From: Aporrectodea caliginosa
Taxonomy: Eukaryota > Annelida > Clitellata > Crassiclitellata > Lumbricidae
Direction: 5' to 3'
Assembly: GCA_020284085.1 (NCBI GenBank)
Contig: JACEVL010000034.1
Span: 766,001-830,000 of the forward strand
DNA length: 64,000 bases
Each line of letters begins with the position of its first letter. The first letter of the stretch is position 1. Made by a program: the position numbers and the translations under genes. The notes beneath the pieces were generated by a model that saw only the letters and a list, made by a program, of their open reading frames with translations, made no database searches and was not told the DNA's origin. This document shows positions 56,117 through 64,000 of this stretch, piece by piece.

Positions 56117-56587
56117 TAAAGCAATTTACTCAATATCACGCCTTTAAGTACCTTTCGACAATAATACATATCTAAGCTTACACCTAAGACCTTATAATTA
56201 TACGTTATATATATATATATGCACATATATATTCAAGTAGATACATTTGTGAGCTTAGTAGATCGATGGGATCCGGTTTCATCCCGTTGTGTACACGCTG
56301 TCGATCTAACTCGATACAATTTCTGTTCTGTTTATATTCTCTAATTCTTTCAATATTGCAGCAATCGAGAATGCGATGAACAAACACAAAGAGAACCAGA
56401 CGCAGACTGAGACGCAGAGACGGAGAGACAGAGACAGAGAGACAGGAAGAAACAGATTCAATGCATTAACGACATTTTATGGTATCAAATTCGGCTGCAA
56501 TAACATAACAGGGTTTACAGTTGTTTAGAATTCTAGACTAAAATCTGTGTCAGAACCACCGCTATAGGTATACGGTACATGTCTTAA

Positions 56588-56903
56588 CAGTGGCGTAACG
56601 ACGGGGGCAGGGGCGGCCCCCGGGCGCAGGACGGGGGCGCAAAATTAGGTCTGAAAATGTGTTTTTGTTAAAGAAATCAGGTAAAAATAGAAAAATAGTA
56701 AAAAAAAGTAACTTTTTGTACGTGAGGCTGGGGGCGCACGGGCAAAGGGGGGGCGCAAAATGATATTTGACAAGGTTCTTGTTGAAAAACAGAGGGAAAA
56801 AGCAAAAAAAAAAAAAGGTCATCAGAAATTTTGGCGGAAGTGAGAAAAAAATTTTCAGGAAATTCTTGCCCCCGGGCGCACGAACCCCTAGTTACGCCAC
56901 TGC
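56588..56903. mobile_element. hAT MITE (CAGTGGCGTAAC family)
   Basis: TGTCTTAA at 56,580-56,587 and 56,904-56,911. Ends CAGTGGCGTAACGACGGGGG and the inverse of CCCCTAGTTACGCCACTG. GGGGGCGCAAAAT occurs inside twice. 316 bp, non-coding. The right duplication has itself been used as target by the next element. Confidence 0.85.
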
Positions 56904-57224
56904 TGTCTTAACCCTTCGTCGGGCGTGGGGTCAAAAATGACCCCAGAGTGCATTTTCAAGTCATGGATCGATATTAAAAAATGAAATGGCCGCTGTGATT
57001 TTTCACGAGAATTACTGTACAGGTTGTCACTACGTATTCCAGTTGAGTTTTTATACGAATTTTAGATGGAAAAAAATTACAGGACATTTATACACATAAG
57101 GTCATGGGGTCATTTTTGACCCCAGGACAGTAATTGATGTTTCTTTCTCATTAAACAGTATAAAGTTGCACAAAAACCCGCAATATTATTTCCTTATTTC
57201 GTTTTATATTTACTTATCAGTGCT

Positions 57225-58190
57225 GCCCTCCCGCTTTTGCAATGCTTCCAGACCCATTTCTCACAATTGACGACAGACTCGCTCCATATCGAGGTCGGTG
57301 CAGATTTGTACAATACAAGCCGTCAAAGTACGGCATCAAGTTAGGGATGTGTTGCGATGCTGAAGTCAAGTACAATGCCAGCATATATTGCGGCAAAGAG
57401 AGCGCCGATGCAGCTCCAACCAAAGATCTGGGAGGAAACGTTGTCCGACAGCTCATACAACCTCTTGAATGTGAAGGTCGCAACATGACCAGTTATAATT
57501 TGTTAACCTTGCTGTTCCTGGCTATAGATGTTCTGTAGAGAAAGAAAGCGACTTTGGTTGGTAATATTCGTACTATTTTAGTAGAGTTGCCCGAAGAATT
57601 TGTGACTCCCAGAGGATGCGATTTGTAGTCATTCCTTATCGGGTTCAATTAGACCGGCGACAAGTGTAAGAAAGACAAAGTGGTCGTCGTCTTGTCGACT
57701 ATGCACACCTCCAGTGGGATTTGTGGTCTGGGAAACTTCCGGAGGTTATAAACTTCTACAACTGGACAAAAGTAGGAGTCAATTGTGCTGACCAGATGAT
57801 AAAAACATTCAGCACGAAGTTCTCAACCAGACGTTGACCGTTAGTGCTGTTCTGCAACCAACTGGATATTGCGGCACTTTCGCTGACGTCCTCCATGAGA
57901 AATTGAAGTGGGACAAGGCTCCAGTGGGAAAGCGTCGGCTGTTCATCAAGAAACTGGGGAAAGATCTTTGCCAAGAGCTAAAGGAACAGCGACGACCTTA
58001 TGCATCTCATCTTGGGCTGATTAAAGCACCACTGAAACATGTACGACACTCAGGAACCTCCAACAAACGAGGTTGCTGCCAAGTTTGTCCCTGACAGACA
58101 GATAGAAAAGCTACGGCTATCTACAAGGCATGCCATAAGAATGTGTGCCCTGTCCACTGTCAGATCTCTTTTCAGGCATGTCTCTGCTGA
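57225..58190 (+). pseudogene. piggyBac transposase remnant
   Basis: Forward frames give IDDRLAPYRGRCRFVQY and KYGIKLGMCCDA (57,265-57,360; includes a likely catalytic Asp region), a KKATLVG(N)I segment (57,545), KDKVVVVLSTMH (57,672), NCADQMIKTFSTKF (57,780, shifted), and a C-terminal Cys-rich finger RGCCQVCP...KACHKNVCPVHC (58,066-58,165). These are the ordered landmarks of DDE_Tnp_1_7 transposases. Frameshifts, stops and a missing N-terminus make it dead. Confidence 0.8.
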
Positions 58191-58259
58191 TTGATGGAAT
58201 ACTTTCCTAGACTCCTAGTAGTCTCCCATGTTCATTCTAGCATCATTTCATGAGGGATA

Positions 58260-58915
58260 CATTAGAATAAGAACAGCAGTACAAGCCTATGTTTGTATGT
58301 GGCATCATGACATCATGAAGTGAGTCACGATATGACGTCATGTCATGAGGAAGAACAACAGATAATGACATTTCAGTGAATATTAACAATACTAATAACC
58401 TCGTGCAATCAGTAGTGTACGACCAGTATTACAAGCAATTGTTTGTATGTGGCATCATGACATCAAGAAGTGACGTCATTACGTGACGTCACGTTATGAC
58501 GTCATGTCATGATCAACAAATAATGACATTTCAGTAAATATTAATAATGCTATTGACCTTCTCATGCAATCATTAGTATACAAACACCATTACAAGCATA
58601 TGTTTGTATGTGGCAACATAACATCATGACGTGACGTCATTACATGACATCACGTTATGACGTCATGTTATGAAGAAGAACAACAAATAATGACATTTCA
58701 GTGAATATTAATTACACTAATGACCTTCTCATGCAATCATTAGTGTACAAACACTATTACAAGCATATGTTTGTATGTGGCATCATGACATTATGAAGTG
58801 ACGTCGTTCAATGACGTCATGTTATGACGTCATGTCATGAGGAAGTAAAACAAATATTGACATTTCAGTGAATATTAGTGATAATAATGACATTCTTATG
58901 CAATTTATATGCTTG
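58260..58915 (+). repeat. Four-copy tandem repeat rich in TGACGTCA
   Basis: Units of about 150-165 bp start near 58,271, 58,421, 58,586 and 58,751 with TTACAAGC-TATGTTTGTATGTGGC. Each carries ATGACGTCATG-type palindromes (about eight TGACGTCA in all), TCATGAAGAACAACA and AATGACATTTCAGTGAATATTA. It lies between the transposase remnant and the right TIR. Confidence 0.85.
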
Positions 58916-59007
58916 TTTTATTAAAACTACATAATTATTACTATGGGGTCAAAATTGACCCCACGCCCTTAGTTGTATAGTTTTTTTTCCGCCCGACGAA
59001 GGGTTAA

Positions 59008-59600
59008 TATTCCATCACCATCTGTGCGAGCTTGGTCTTGAAGTTGCTGAGGGACTCCACGGAAACTGTCAACTCACTCAGCTCGTTCCAGGCGTTAATT
59101 ACTTTGCTGCTGAAGAATCTTTGCTTGATGGTGCCTTCTGACTCCTGAAAATTTTATTTGTTTGCCCTCGCAATTCACTTCTGTAAGCCAACTGGAAAAA
59201 TCTGTTCATACCCACAAAGGTCCCACATGCATAACTGCACATTTTCCATGTTGAAAAGCATATTCCAATCTTCAGACCATTAGGCTAAGTACAATCTTTC
59301 CAATCTTTCGAAGTCCTCCTTTAGTATTTTTTCTTCTTCTTCGTTGTTAACTTTTGCACAGAGTTTTATGACGTATGCAAACTCGGAGACCTTTGAAGCG
59401 ATTCTATAGTCTATATCGTTTGTGTAAATTACAAATAACAGCGGTCCTGAAACCGATCCTTGAGGCACTTCACGTAAGACATTGATCCATTTTCAGTTCT
59501 TTCCCTTTATCCGTACTCGTTGTCTCCTATCATTTAGCCAGTAACTGTTGATGATCTATTTTAATAGACTTCCCTGTATTCGGCATGCCTATATCTTCTT
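59008..59600 (-). pseudogene. LINE RT fragment, reverse, internally deleted
   Basis: Reverse strand: RT motif B MPQGSVSGPLLFVIYTNDI (59,410-59,468), a damaged motif C region, then after a deletion a C-terminal end with RFFSSKVINAWNELSEL (about 59,080-59,130). A stop interrupts at 59,280. Different family from the 4930-7709 LINEs. Confidence 0.72.
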
Positions 59601-59934
59601 GGCTAATCTTTTGCTGTGAGGATATTTTTACAGTTCTTATGGTTGAATTATTTGAAGGAAGAAAGAGAAAAGGAAGACAGAATCGATATGGAAGAGAGAT
59701 ACAGGACATGAGGAGATTGAAAGGAGTAATTGAGAAAGAAAGACGAAAGAACAGAAGAGAAGAAATGTATATACACTATGCAGAATACAATACAATATAA
59801 TAGAATATAATAGAATTCAATGCAACATTTGATATTGCCATCCTTCCTAAGTTCAGAAGTACACACACGACCATACAACGGAACATTGTTGGTGCTGAGA
59901 GTGAAGGACTCTCTTGTTGTGATCACTACACAGC

Positions 59935-60012
59935 GATCCCTCGTGGAGGAGACTCGAACTCGTACTCGCCTTATTACAGGCCGTACACGCTGTCCACTGA
60001 GCTACCAGATAA
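59935..60012 (-). other. tRNA-like sequence, probably SINE-derived
   Basis: Reverse strand contains GGTAGCTCAGTGGACAGCGT (A-box-like) and, 35 bases on, GAGTTCGAGTCTC (B-box-like). The arms do not make a clean cloverleaf in my reading, and it borders a simple repeat, so a SINE head is more likely than a tRNA gene. Confidence 0.35.
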
Positions 60013-60027
60013 TAGAGGTAAAGAAGA

Positions 60028-60165
60028 CACGAGAGAGACAGAGACAGAGACAGAGACAGAGACAGAGACAGAGACAGAGACAGAGACAGAGACAGAGAGA
60101 CAGAGACAGAGACAGAGACAGAGAGAGACAGAGAGACAGAGACAGAGAGACAGAGACAGACCGAT
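60028..60165 (+). repeat. (ACAGAG)n microsatellite
   Basis: About 130 bp of GAGACA units with GAGAGACA variants. Arg/Gln and Leu/Ser repeat frames across it are artefacts. Confidence 0.92.
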
Positions 60166-60169
60166 ATAT

Positions 60170-61010
60170 TGCCCAAATGAGGGAACAATTCTGTCAAGTG
60201 TAATTCGATGCTTTTACATGATCACAATGGTGATCCGGTTAGACTAAAATTAAATCCTATAAGAGAATAATGATTTTATTTAGTCTAATCAATTTATAGT
60301 TAATATTGACGTATCTTTATTTCTGAAGCAGTACGGCTATTAACTCATTCAGTTGCAGATGACATTATCGTCATTAATCCGAAGCTGGTATCAGAATGGC
60401 TCCAGTATATAGCCTACTATATCATTACACAAACTATAGACTCTGAAAGCACATAAAAGGTATAAGTTAAATACAATCTATTTAAATAAGATTTATTACT
60501 AAAAATCAAATATATTACACGAATGATTATATCACAATTGCAGAGGAAGATCCAATCGTATATAAGGTAAAGTTGATGCCCAAATTTTGTTTAAACACAA
60601 ATTCATAATGCTTCGTAGTTACCTCTTTAATTCTGGTAACATTCGAGACACCAGAAACGTCTGGAGAACGATAGCGAAATTTGATAAGTTTTTTAAAATC
60701 GTTTTATACTACTCTAACAAAAATGGATGGCCGTATCGTCATGTACATGTAGCTTTCCGAGAAAGAGACTGCTCAAGATAACTTTAGTTTTGCGCTATAG
60801 CCTCAGATACTCCTATGAATGTATCCACCTATGGACTACAAAATGAAATCCCGCCACTGCCAGAACGTTGGTAGAGCCAGTCCTAAAACTGGGAAAGAAT
60901 AGGCGACGTCAAAGCTCCATCAGCCATAAGACGTCGTTAAGTGCTGAAAACAATGAAACGATAGGGTTTTGTGACGGAAAGGATCTTTTCTACTTAGGTT
61001 CCTCTCCGCG
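60170..61010. other. Presumed 3' flank of the 943-aa gene
   Basis: AT-rich, no other gene seen. Reverse-strand AATAAA-type strings occur at about 60,274 and 60,486 and could serve the gene ending at 61,011, but this is a guess. Confidence 0.3.
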
Positions 61011-63842
61011 TCACAAGAAGCTGGTCTTGTCGGTCGTCTGATTAAGTCCCTTCTGGGCTTCGGTCCACATGTCGGCCAGGGACTGCGGGCCCCACGGTGA
61101 GTACATGGAGGAATTGTTAAACGTCAGTCCCTCCGATTTAAGCGGCGCATACGAAGGCACTAGAGGCGAGGGTGCGGATGCCAGCGATGCAGTTCCCGAC
61201 GGCAGCAACTGTGTCCTCATCGGCACTTTTGGCGGTGCTGGCGACATAGGTTCCGGTGGTGTGAAATGAGTCATCAGCGGCACTTTCGACAGGGTCTCTG
61301 ACGGCGAGAAATGAATCCTTGACGGCACTTTTGACGGAGTCGAAGAAAGGGTGTCCGAGGGTACCCTTGACGACTGTCTCGTTGGAGTCACTGCCACCGC
61401 TCTTGGAGATGCCACTGCCACCGCTCTTGGAGATGCCACAACCGACGGTCTTGAAGGTGCCATTTTGGGCGGTGATGGCAGCAACGATAATGCAGAAGAG
61501 GCTGATGTTGGCTCAGACGGTGCAGTAGGTCTTGGAGATGCCGCTACCGCCGGTCTTGGAGATGCCACAGCCGCCGGTCTCGAAGGTGCCAATTTGGGCG
61601 GAGACGGCACCAATGATAGTACAGACGAGGCTGAGGGTGGCTGAGACGGTGCAGGTGCCAGAGAACGTGCCGACGGCGACAGATCTGACTGCTCAGCCAC
61701 TGACCATTCTTCCACTTGTTTCTCTGGTACCACGATCGGTTCATCCGCGAAAGAAACAGACCTAGCCACCGACCTAGAGATCGCCGGTCCTTCGCGGCTC
61801 ATCCTTGGGGCCTCTACAGGCGCGACCACCTGCACCATCGACGATGTCTCCAAGGCCTCGCATGAGGACGGTGGCACGGTCGTCGAATCCAGACGTCGAC
61901 GATCGGAATTCATGCGTGACGAGGCAGCACCGGACCGAGGTGTTGCCGACTGATCGTCGTCCACAATCATCGATGCGGAAAGCGACAGCGACAGCGCGAT
62001 TGATGGAGATGGCGCAGCGAGGTAGTCGTCATCTTCCGATGGTCGTGCGGCTACGGATGATGCCGCAGAGACTCGCAGAGTTGGCATCGCAGGTGTCGGT
62101 GCTGTGCCGCGCACCGTCAGAGCCTCGGCAGCGTCGGGGATCTTAGACCTCTCCAAGATGTCGTCGGAGGGCTCGGGCGAGCTCGGTCGGTAGGATTTAG
62201 TGAACTCACCGTCGAAAAGAGAGAATTCTTCGAGGTTGAGGTCGTTCGGAAGAAACTGCGAGTAGTGGGTGGCGTAGAAGAGGTTACCCGGGCTGGAGGG
62301 TATCATCTGTTTAGCTCCGGCGGGGTACGCCGGGTCTGGGCTTTTCCAGGATCGGGATAGAGTCGTGGAATTCTCAAAACACTCGGGTCCTACAAATTTA
62401 GGACGGATGCCTATACCGTCTCTGGATGAGGCTATCTCTGAACCGGCGCTGCTTCTGTCAACCGAATTTCTGCGAACTTCGTCAGTCTCGACTGGTCTTT
62501 TTACTGCATGCGAGTAATTCTGATCTTCACTGATTGTAAGAGAGCTGAATGTCCGTTCTTGAGGATTCAACGCGCTGACATTCGGAGCCTCTGTTGACCT
62601 TTCCATCTTGTGTGAGCCTTTGGTTTCGAAGAGGTTGTCAGGCATCCGTGGCGTCGGCAGCGCGTCTTCGCTGGCGACAGGAGTCTCGATTGGTTTGCTC
62701 TGAGAAGTCAGCCTCTCGCAGTCGATGCCTGGTTTCACTTTGACTTCCTCTTCTCCTCCCAACTCTCCGGCAACGATTTCCAATCTTCTCGCGTCGGTTT
62801 CCTCTGCTTTGTCCGGCTTCGATAAAACAACGATTCCTCTAATCGCTCTCTTGTAGGTACCGTTTACGAGTTCAGTAGCCTTGACGTTTTCAGTCACGCA
62901 CGAGGAACCATAAGCCCCCATCTTGTCGTCGGTCTGTCTATGACCGAAGAGAGCTCGAGCCCTTTTCGTCATTAGCGGTCGCAGCCGATTCTTTCTCCTA
63001 CTCTTAACTTCACTCCTTTCCTCATCATCAACCTCCACTGGGACCTCGATCCGCCTCTCGATCGGACGCAGCTTCTGCCGCAGGTGCGAGTAGGGCAGCT
63101 GCTTCGTCTCCCTTGGCGCCGATGGACGCGTCGGGTATCTGACATCGTGCGTTTGACCCACCGGCACCAGGGCGTCGCCAACGCCCCTCAAAGGGAACGC
63201 ATCCTCTCCAGCTCTGTACCTCTCCACCATCCGACCACCGACGCAAACGTGACCCGCCAGCTCGTTCTGGAGCTCTTTGAAATCACGCGGTCTTCCGTCG
63301 AAACGTCGTTCCGCACTGCTGAGTTTCAACTCGTATGAATTGCGGCGTCCCCTTCCGGAGCTGAGGGTGTCCGTTGATGAGTTGGTCTCGCACTCTGAAG
63401 CACTGGCTTCACCCGAAGCCCGACGGACAAAAGGACCTCTGATGACCTTAGCATGAAACTCCGCGAGGTCGTTGCCCTCCTGCCACGCTCGAGGGGTTCT
63501 CGGCGAGCTCTTGCTGATCCAGTCATGCGGAACGACGAGCTCCGTCTCCCTGTACGTCACCGACTGGAACGGTCTCCCGTTTCCGTTTGATCGGTTTTGT
63601 CCCACGACGTTGCGCAGATCGACCAGATCGGCATTGTCATCGGAACTGTCTCCGTCGTCTAGTTCGACGACCTCAAGGTCAAGGTCGTGGTCATCGCCGT
63701 CCAGAGACGTGAATTTCGGTCGTCTGCGCTGACTCTTCCAGGCGGAAGTTGGTCTGGACAGTCGCCCGTCCAGACTGTGTGCGAACACGGAGACCTCCGT
63801 TCCATCGTTGTTGTTGGAAGCATCTTCCACCGTGGTCTTCAT
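61011..63842 (-). CDS. Uncharacterised disordered Ser/Pro-rich protein, 943 aa
   Basis: Not recognised. One open frame from ATG at 63,842 to TGA at 61,011-61,013; the start is the first ATG after an in-frame TGA at 63,897-63,899. GC content and codon use differ sharply from the AT-rich surroundings, which supports real coding. Residues about 50-80 are acidic (LDGDDHDLDLEVVELDDGD); 260-300 are basic (KSRRKNRLRPLMTKRARAL). From about residue 700 it is Ser/Pro/Ala-rich with a duplicated block of about 45 residues (SASSxLSLxPSPPKxAPSRP, then VASPR units) and three KVP...F-P-S/P-E units. The end has the denser SPWGPQSLADMW. No catalytic motif, signal peptide, transmembrane helix or zinc finger is seen. 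A scaffold or cytoskeletal adaptor is possible but unsupported. It may also be one large exon of a longer gene. Confidence 0.72.
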   Translation of the reverse strand: MKTTVEDASNNNDGTEVSVFAHSLDGRLSRPTSAWKSQRRRPKFTSLDGDDHDLDLEVVELDDGDSSDDNADLVDLRNVVGQNRSNGNGRPFQSVTYRETELVVPHDWISKSSPRTPRAWQEGNDLAEFHAKVIRGPFVRRASGEASASECETNSSTDTLSSGRGRRNSYELKLSSAERRFDGRPRDFKELQNELAGHVCVGGRMVERYRAGEDAFPLRGVGDALVPVGQTHDVRYPTRPSAPRETKQLPYSHLRQKLRPIERRIEVPVEVDDEERSEVKSRRKNRLRPLMTKRARALFGHRQTDDKMGAYGSSCVTENVKATELVNGTYKRAIRGIVVLSKPDKAEETDARRLEIVAGELGGEEEVKVKPGIDCERLTSQSKPIETPVASEDALPTPRMPDNLFETKGSHKMERSTEAPNVSALNPQERTFSSLTISEDQNYSHAVKRPVETDEVRRNSVDRSSAGSEIASSRDGIGIRPKFVGPECFENSTTLSRSWKSPDPAYPAGAKQMIPSSPGNLFYATHYSQFLPNDLNLEEFSLFDGEFTKSYRPSSPEPSDDILERSKIPDAAEALTVRGTAPTPAMPTLRVSAASSVAARPSEDDDYLAAPSPSIALSLSLSASMIVDDDQSATPRSGAASSRMNSDRRRLDSTTVPPSSCEALETSSMVQVVAPVEAPRMSREGPAISRSVARSVSFADEPIVVPEKQVEEWSVAEQSDLSPSARSLAPAPSQPPSASSVLSLVPSPPKLAPSRPAAVASPRPAVAASPRPTAPSEPTSASSALSLLPSPPKMAPSRPSVVASPRAVAVASPRAVAVTPTRQSSRVPSDTLSSTPSKVPSRIHFSPSETLSKVPLMTHFTPPEPMSPAPPKVPMRTQLLPSGTASLASAPSPLVPSYAPLKSEGLTFNNSSMYSPWGPQSLADMWTEAQKGLNQTTDKTSFL

Positions 63843-63949
63843 CTCGACACTCTCAGAGGTCGTTGATGGTTGCGTCCACCGCTTCTGGAAAGTACTTCAA
63901 AGTACCTGAAAGTACTTCTTAGTGCCGTCGTAAATCGTATTTGTAAACA

Positions 63950-64000
63950 CAAAATCTCTAAAGCTGCTCTAAAGCTAAGCCCTGGGCATCAGTTTATTCA
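63950..64000 (-). repeat. LINE tail fragment at the right edge
   Basis: AAAGCTGCTCTAAAGCTAAG and CCCTGGGCATCAGTTTATTCA resemble AAAGCGCCACTCGAAAGCC...GGGCACCAGCTTATTCA at 49,815, the reverse of the GATTACG-family tail. Cut by the window end. Confidence 0.5.

Larger units (their letters stand above)
56912..59003 (+). mobile_element. piggyBac element, inactive
   Basis: TTAA at 56,908-56,911 and 59,004-59,007. Ends CCCTTCGTCGGGCGTGGGG and the inverse of CCGCCCGACGAAGGG. A GGGGTCAAAAATGACCCC palindrome lies near the left end and a similar one near the right (about 58,945). It contains a broken transposase (57,225-58,190) and a non-coding tandem array. About 2.1 kb. Confidence 0.88.

Noticed and set aside
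60028..60203. Arg/Gln-rich protein and its reverse Ser/Leu-rich frame
   Set aside because: Translation of the (ACAGAG)n repeat.
61069..63732. Many forward and reverse frames of 66-113 codons
   Set aside because: Shadows of the GC-rich 943-codon frame, which lacks stops in other frames because of its composition.

Overview
The window is animal nuclear DNA. Evidence: long coding exons of the metazoan Mab-21/cGAS-like superfamily, a GTAAG donor and TTTAG acceptor around a 5' intron, tRNA-derived SINEs, LINEs with short 3' satellite tails, and many short DNA transposons with clear target-site duplications. The mixture suggests a repeat-rich marine invertebrate. I cannot name the species; recurrent TAGGCCTA-type words are only a weak hint.

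Layout. (1) 1-2544: an intronless coding exon of a Mab-21 (cGAS-like receptor, cGLR) family protein, cut by the left edge. (2) 2545-15,100: gene-poor DNA with decayed LINEs, a 127-bp tandem array, a duplicated 5' gene region without a coding exon (8600-10,110), and piggyBac-like and other MITEs. (3) 15,100-24,019: the second, complete paralog. It has an inferred 5' non-coding exon ending at 15,696, an intron of about 5.35 kb full of nested transposons and trinucleotide arrays, and a single coding exon at 21,053-24,019. (4) 24,020-43,200: transposon territory with a hAT relic, a fold-back Tc1/mariner element, several hAT MITEs and an almost intact CR1-like LINE (36.4-41.7 kb, reverse strand). 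(5) 43,250-49,027: a third paralog, now a pseudogene broken by a LINE fragment, three DNA-transposon MITEs and a dimeric SINE, and cut off by a Ty3/gypsy fragment. (6) 49,028-60,200: gypsy pol, a Polinton integrase fragment, LINEs, a SINE, simple repeats, a hAT MITE and a dead piggyBac copy. (7) 61,011-63,842 (reverse): a 943-codon open frame for a disordered Ser/Pro-rich protein I do not recognise.

The main biology is a same-strand tandem array of cGLR-like genes. Two are open and one is dead, and at least two further copies of their 5' region survive. Copy 2 keeps the residues expected of an active nucleotidyltransferase (GS, DxD, third Asp) and carries a C-terminal extension of about 640 residues shared with copy 1. 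That suggests a lineage-specific group of putative innate sensors. Most of the rest is a layered record of transposition in which insertion order can be read from nested target-site duplications. No tRNA, rRNA, CRISPR or prokaryotic features were seen.
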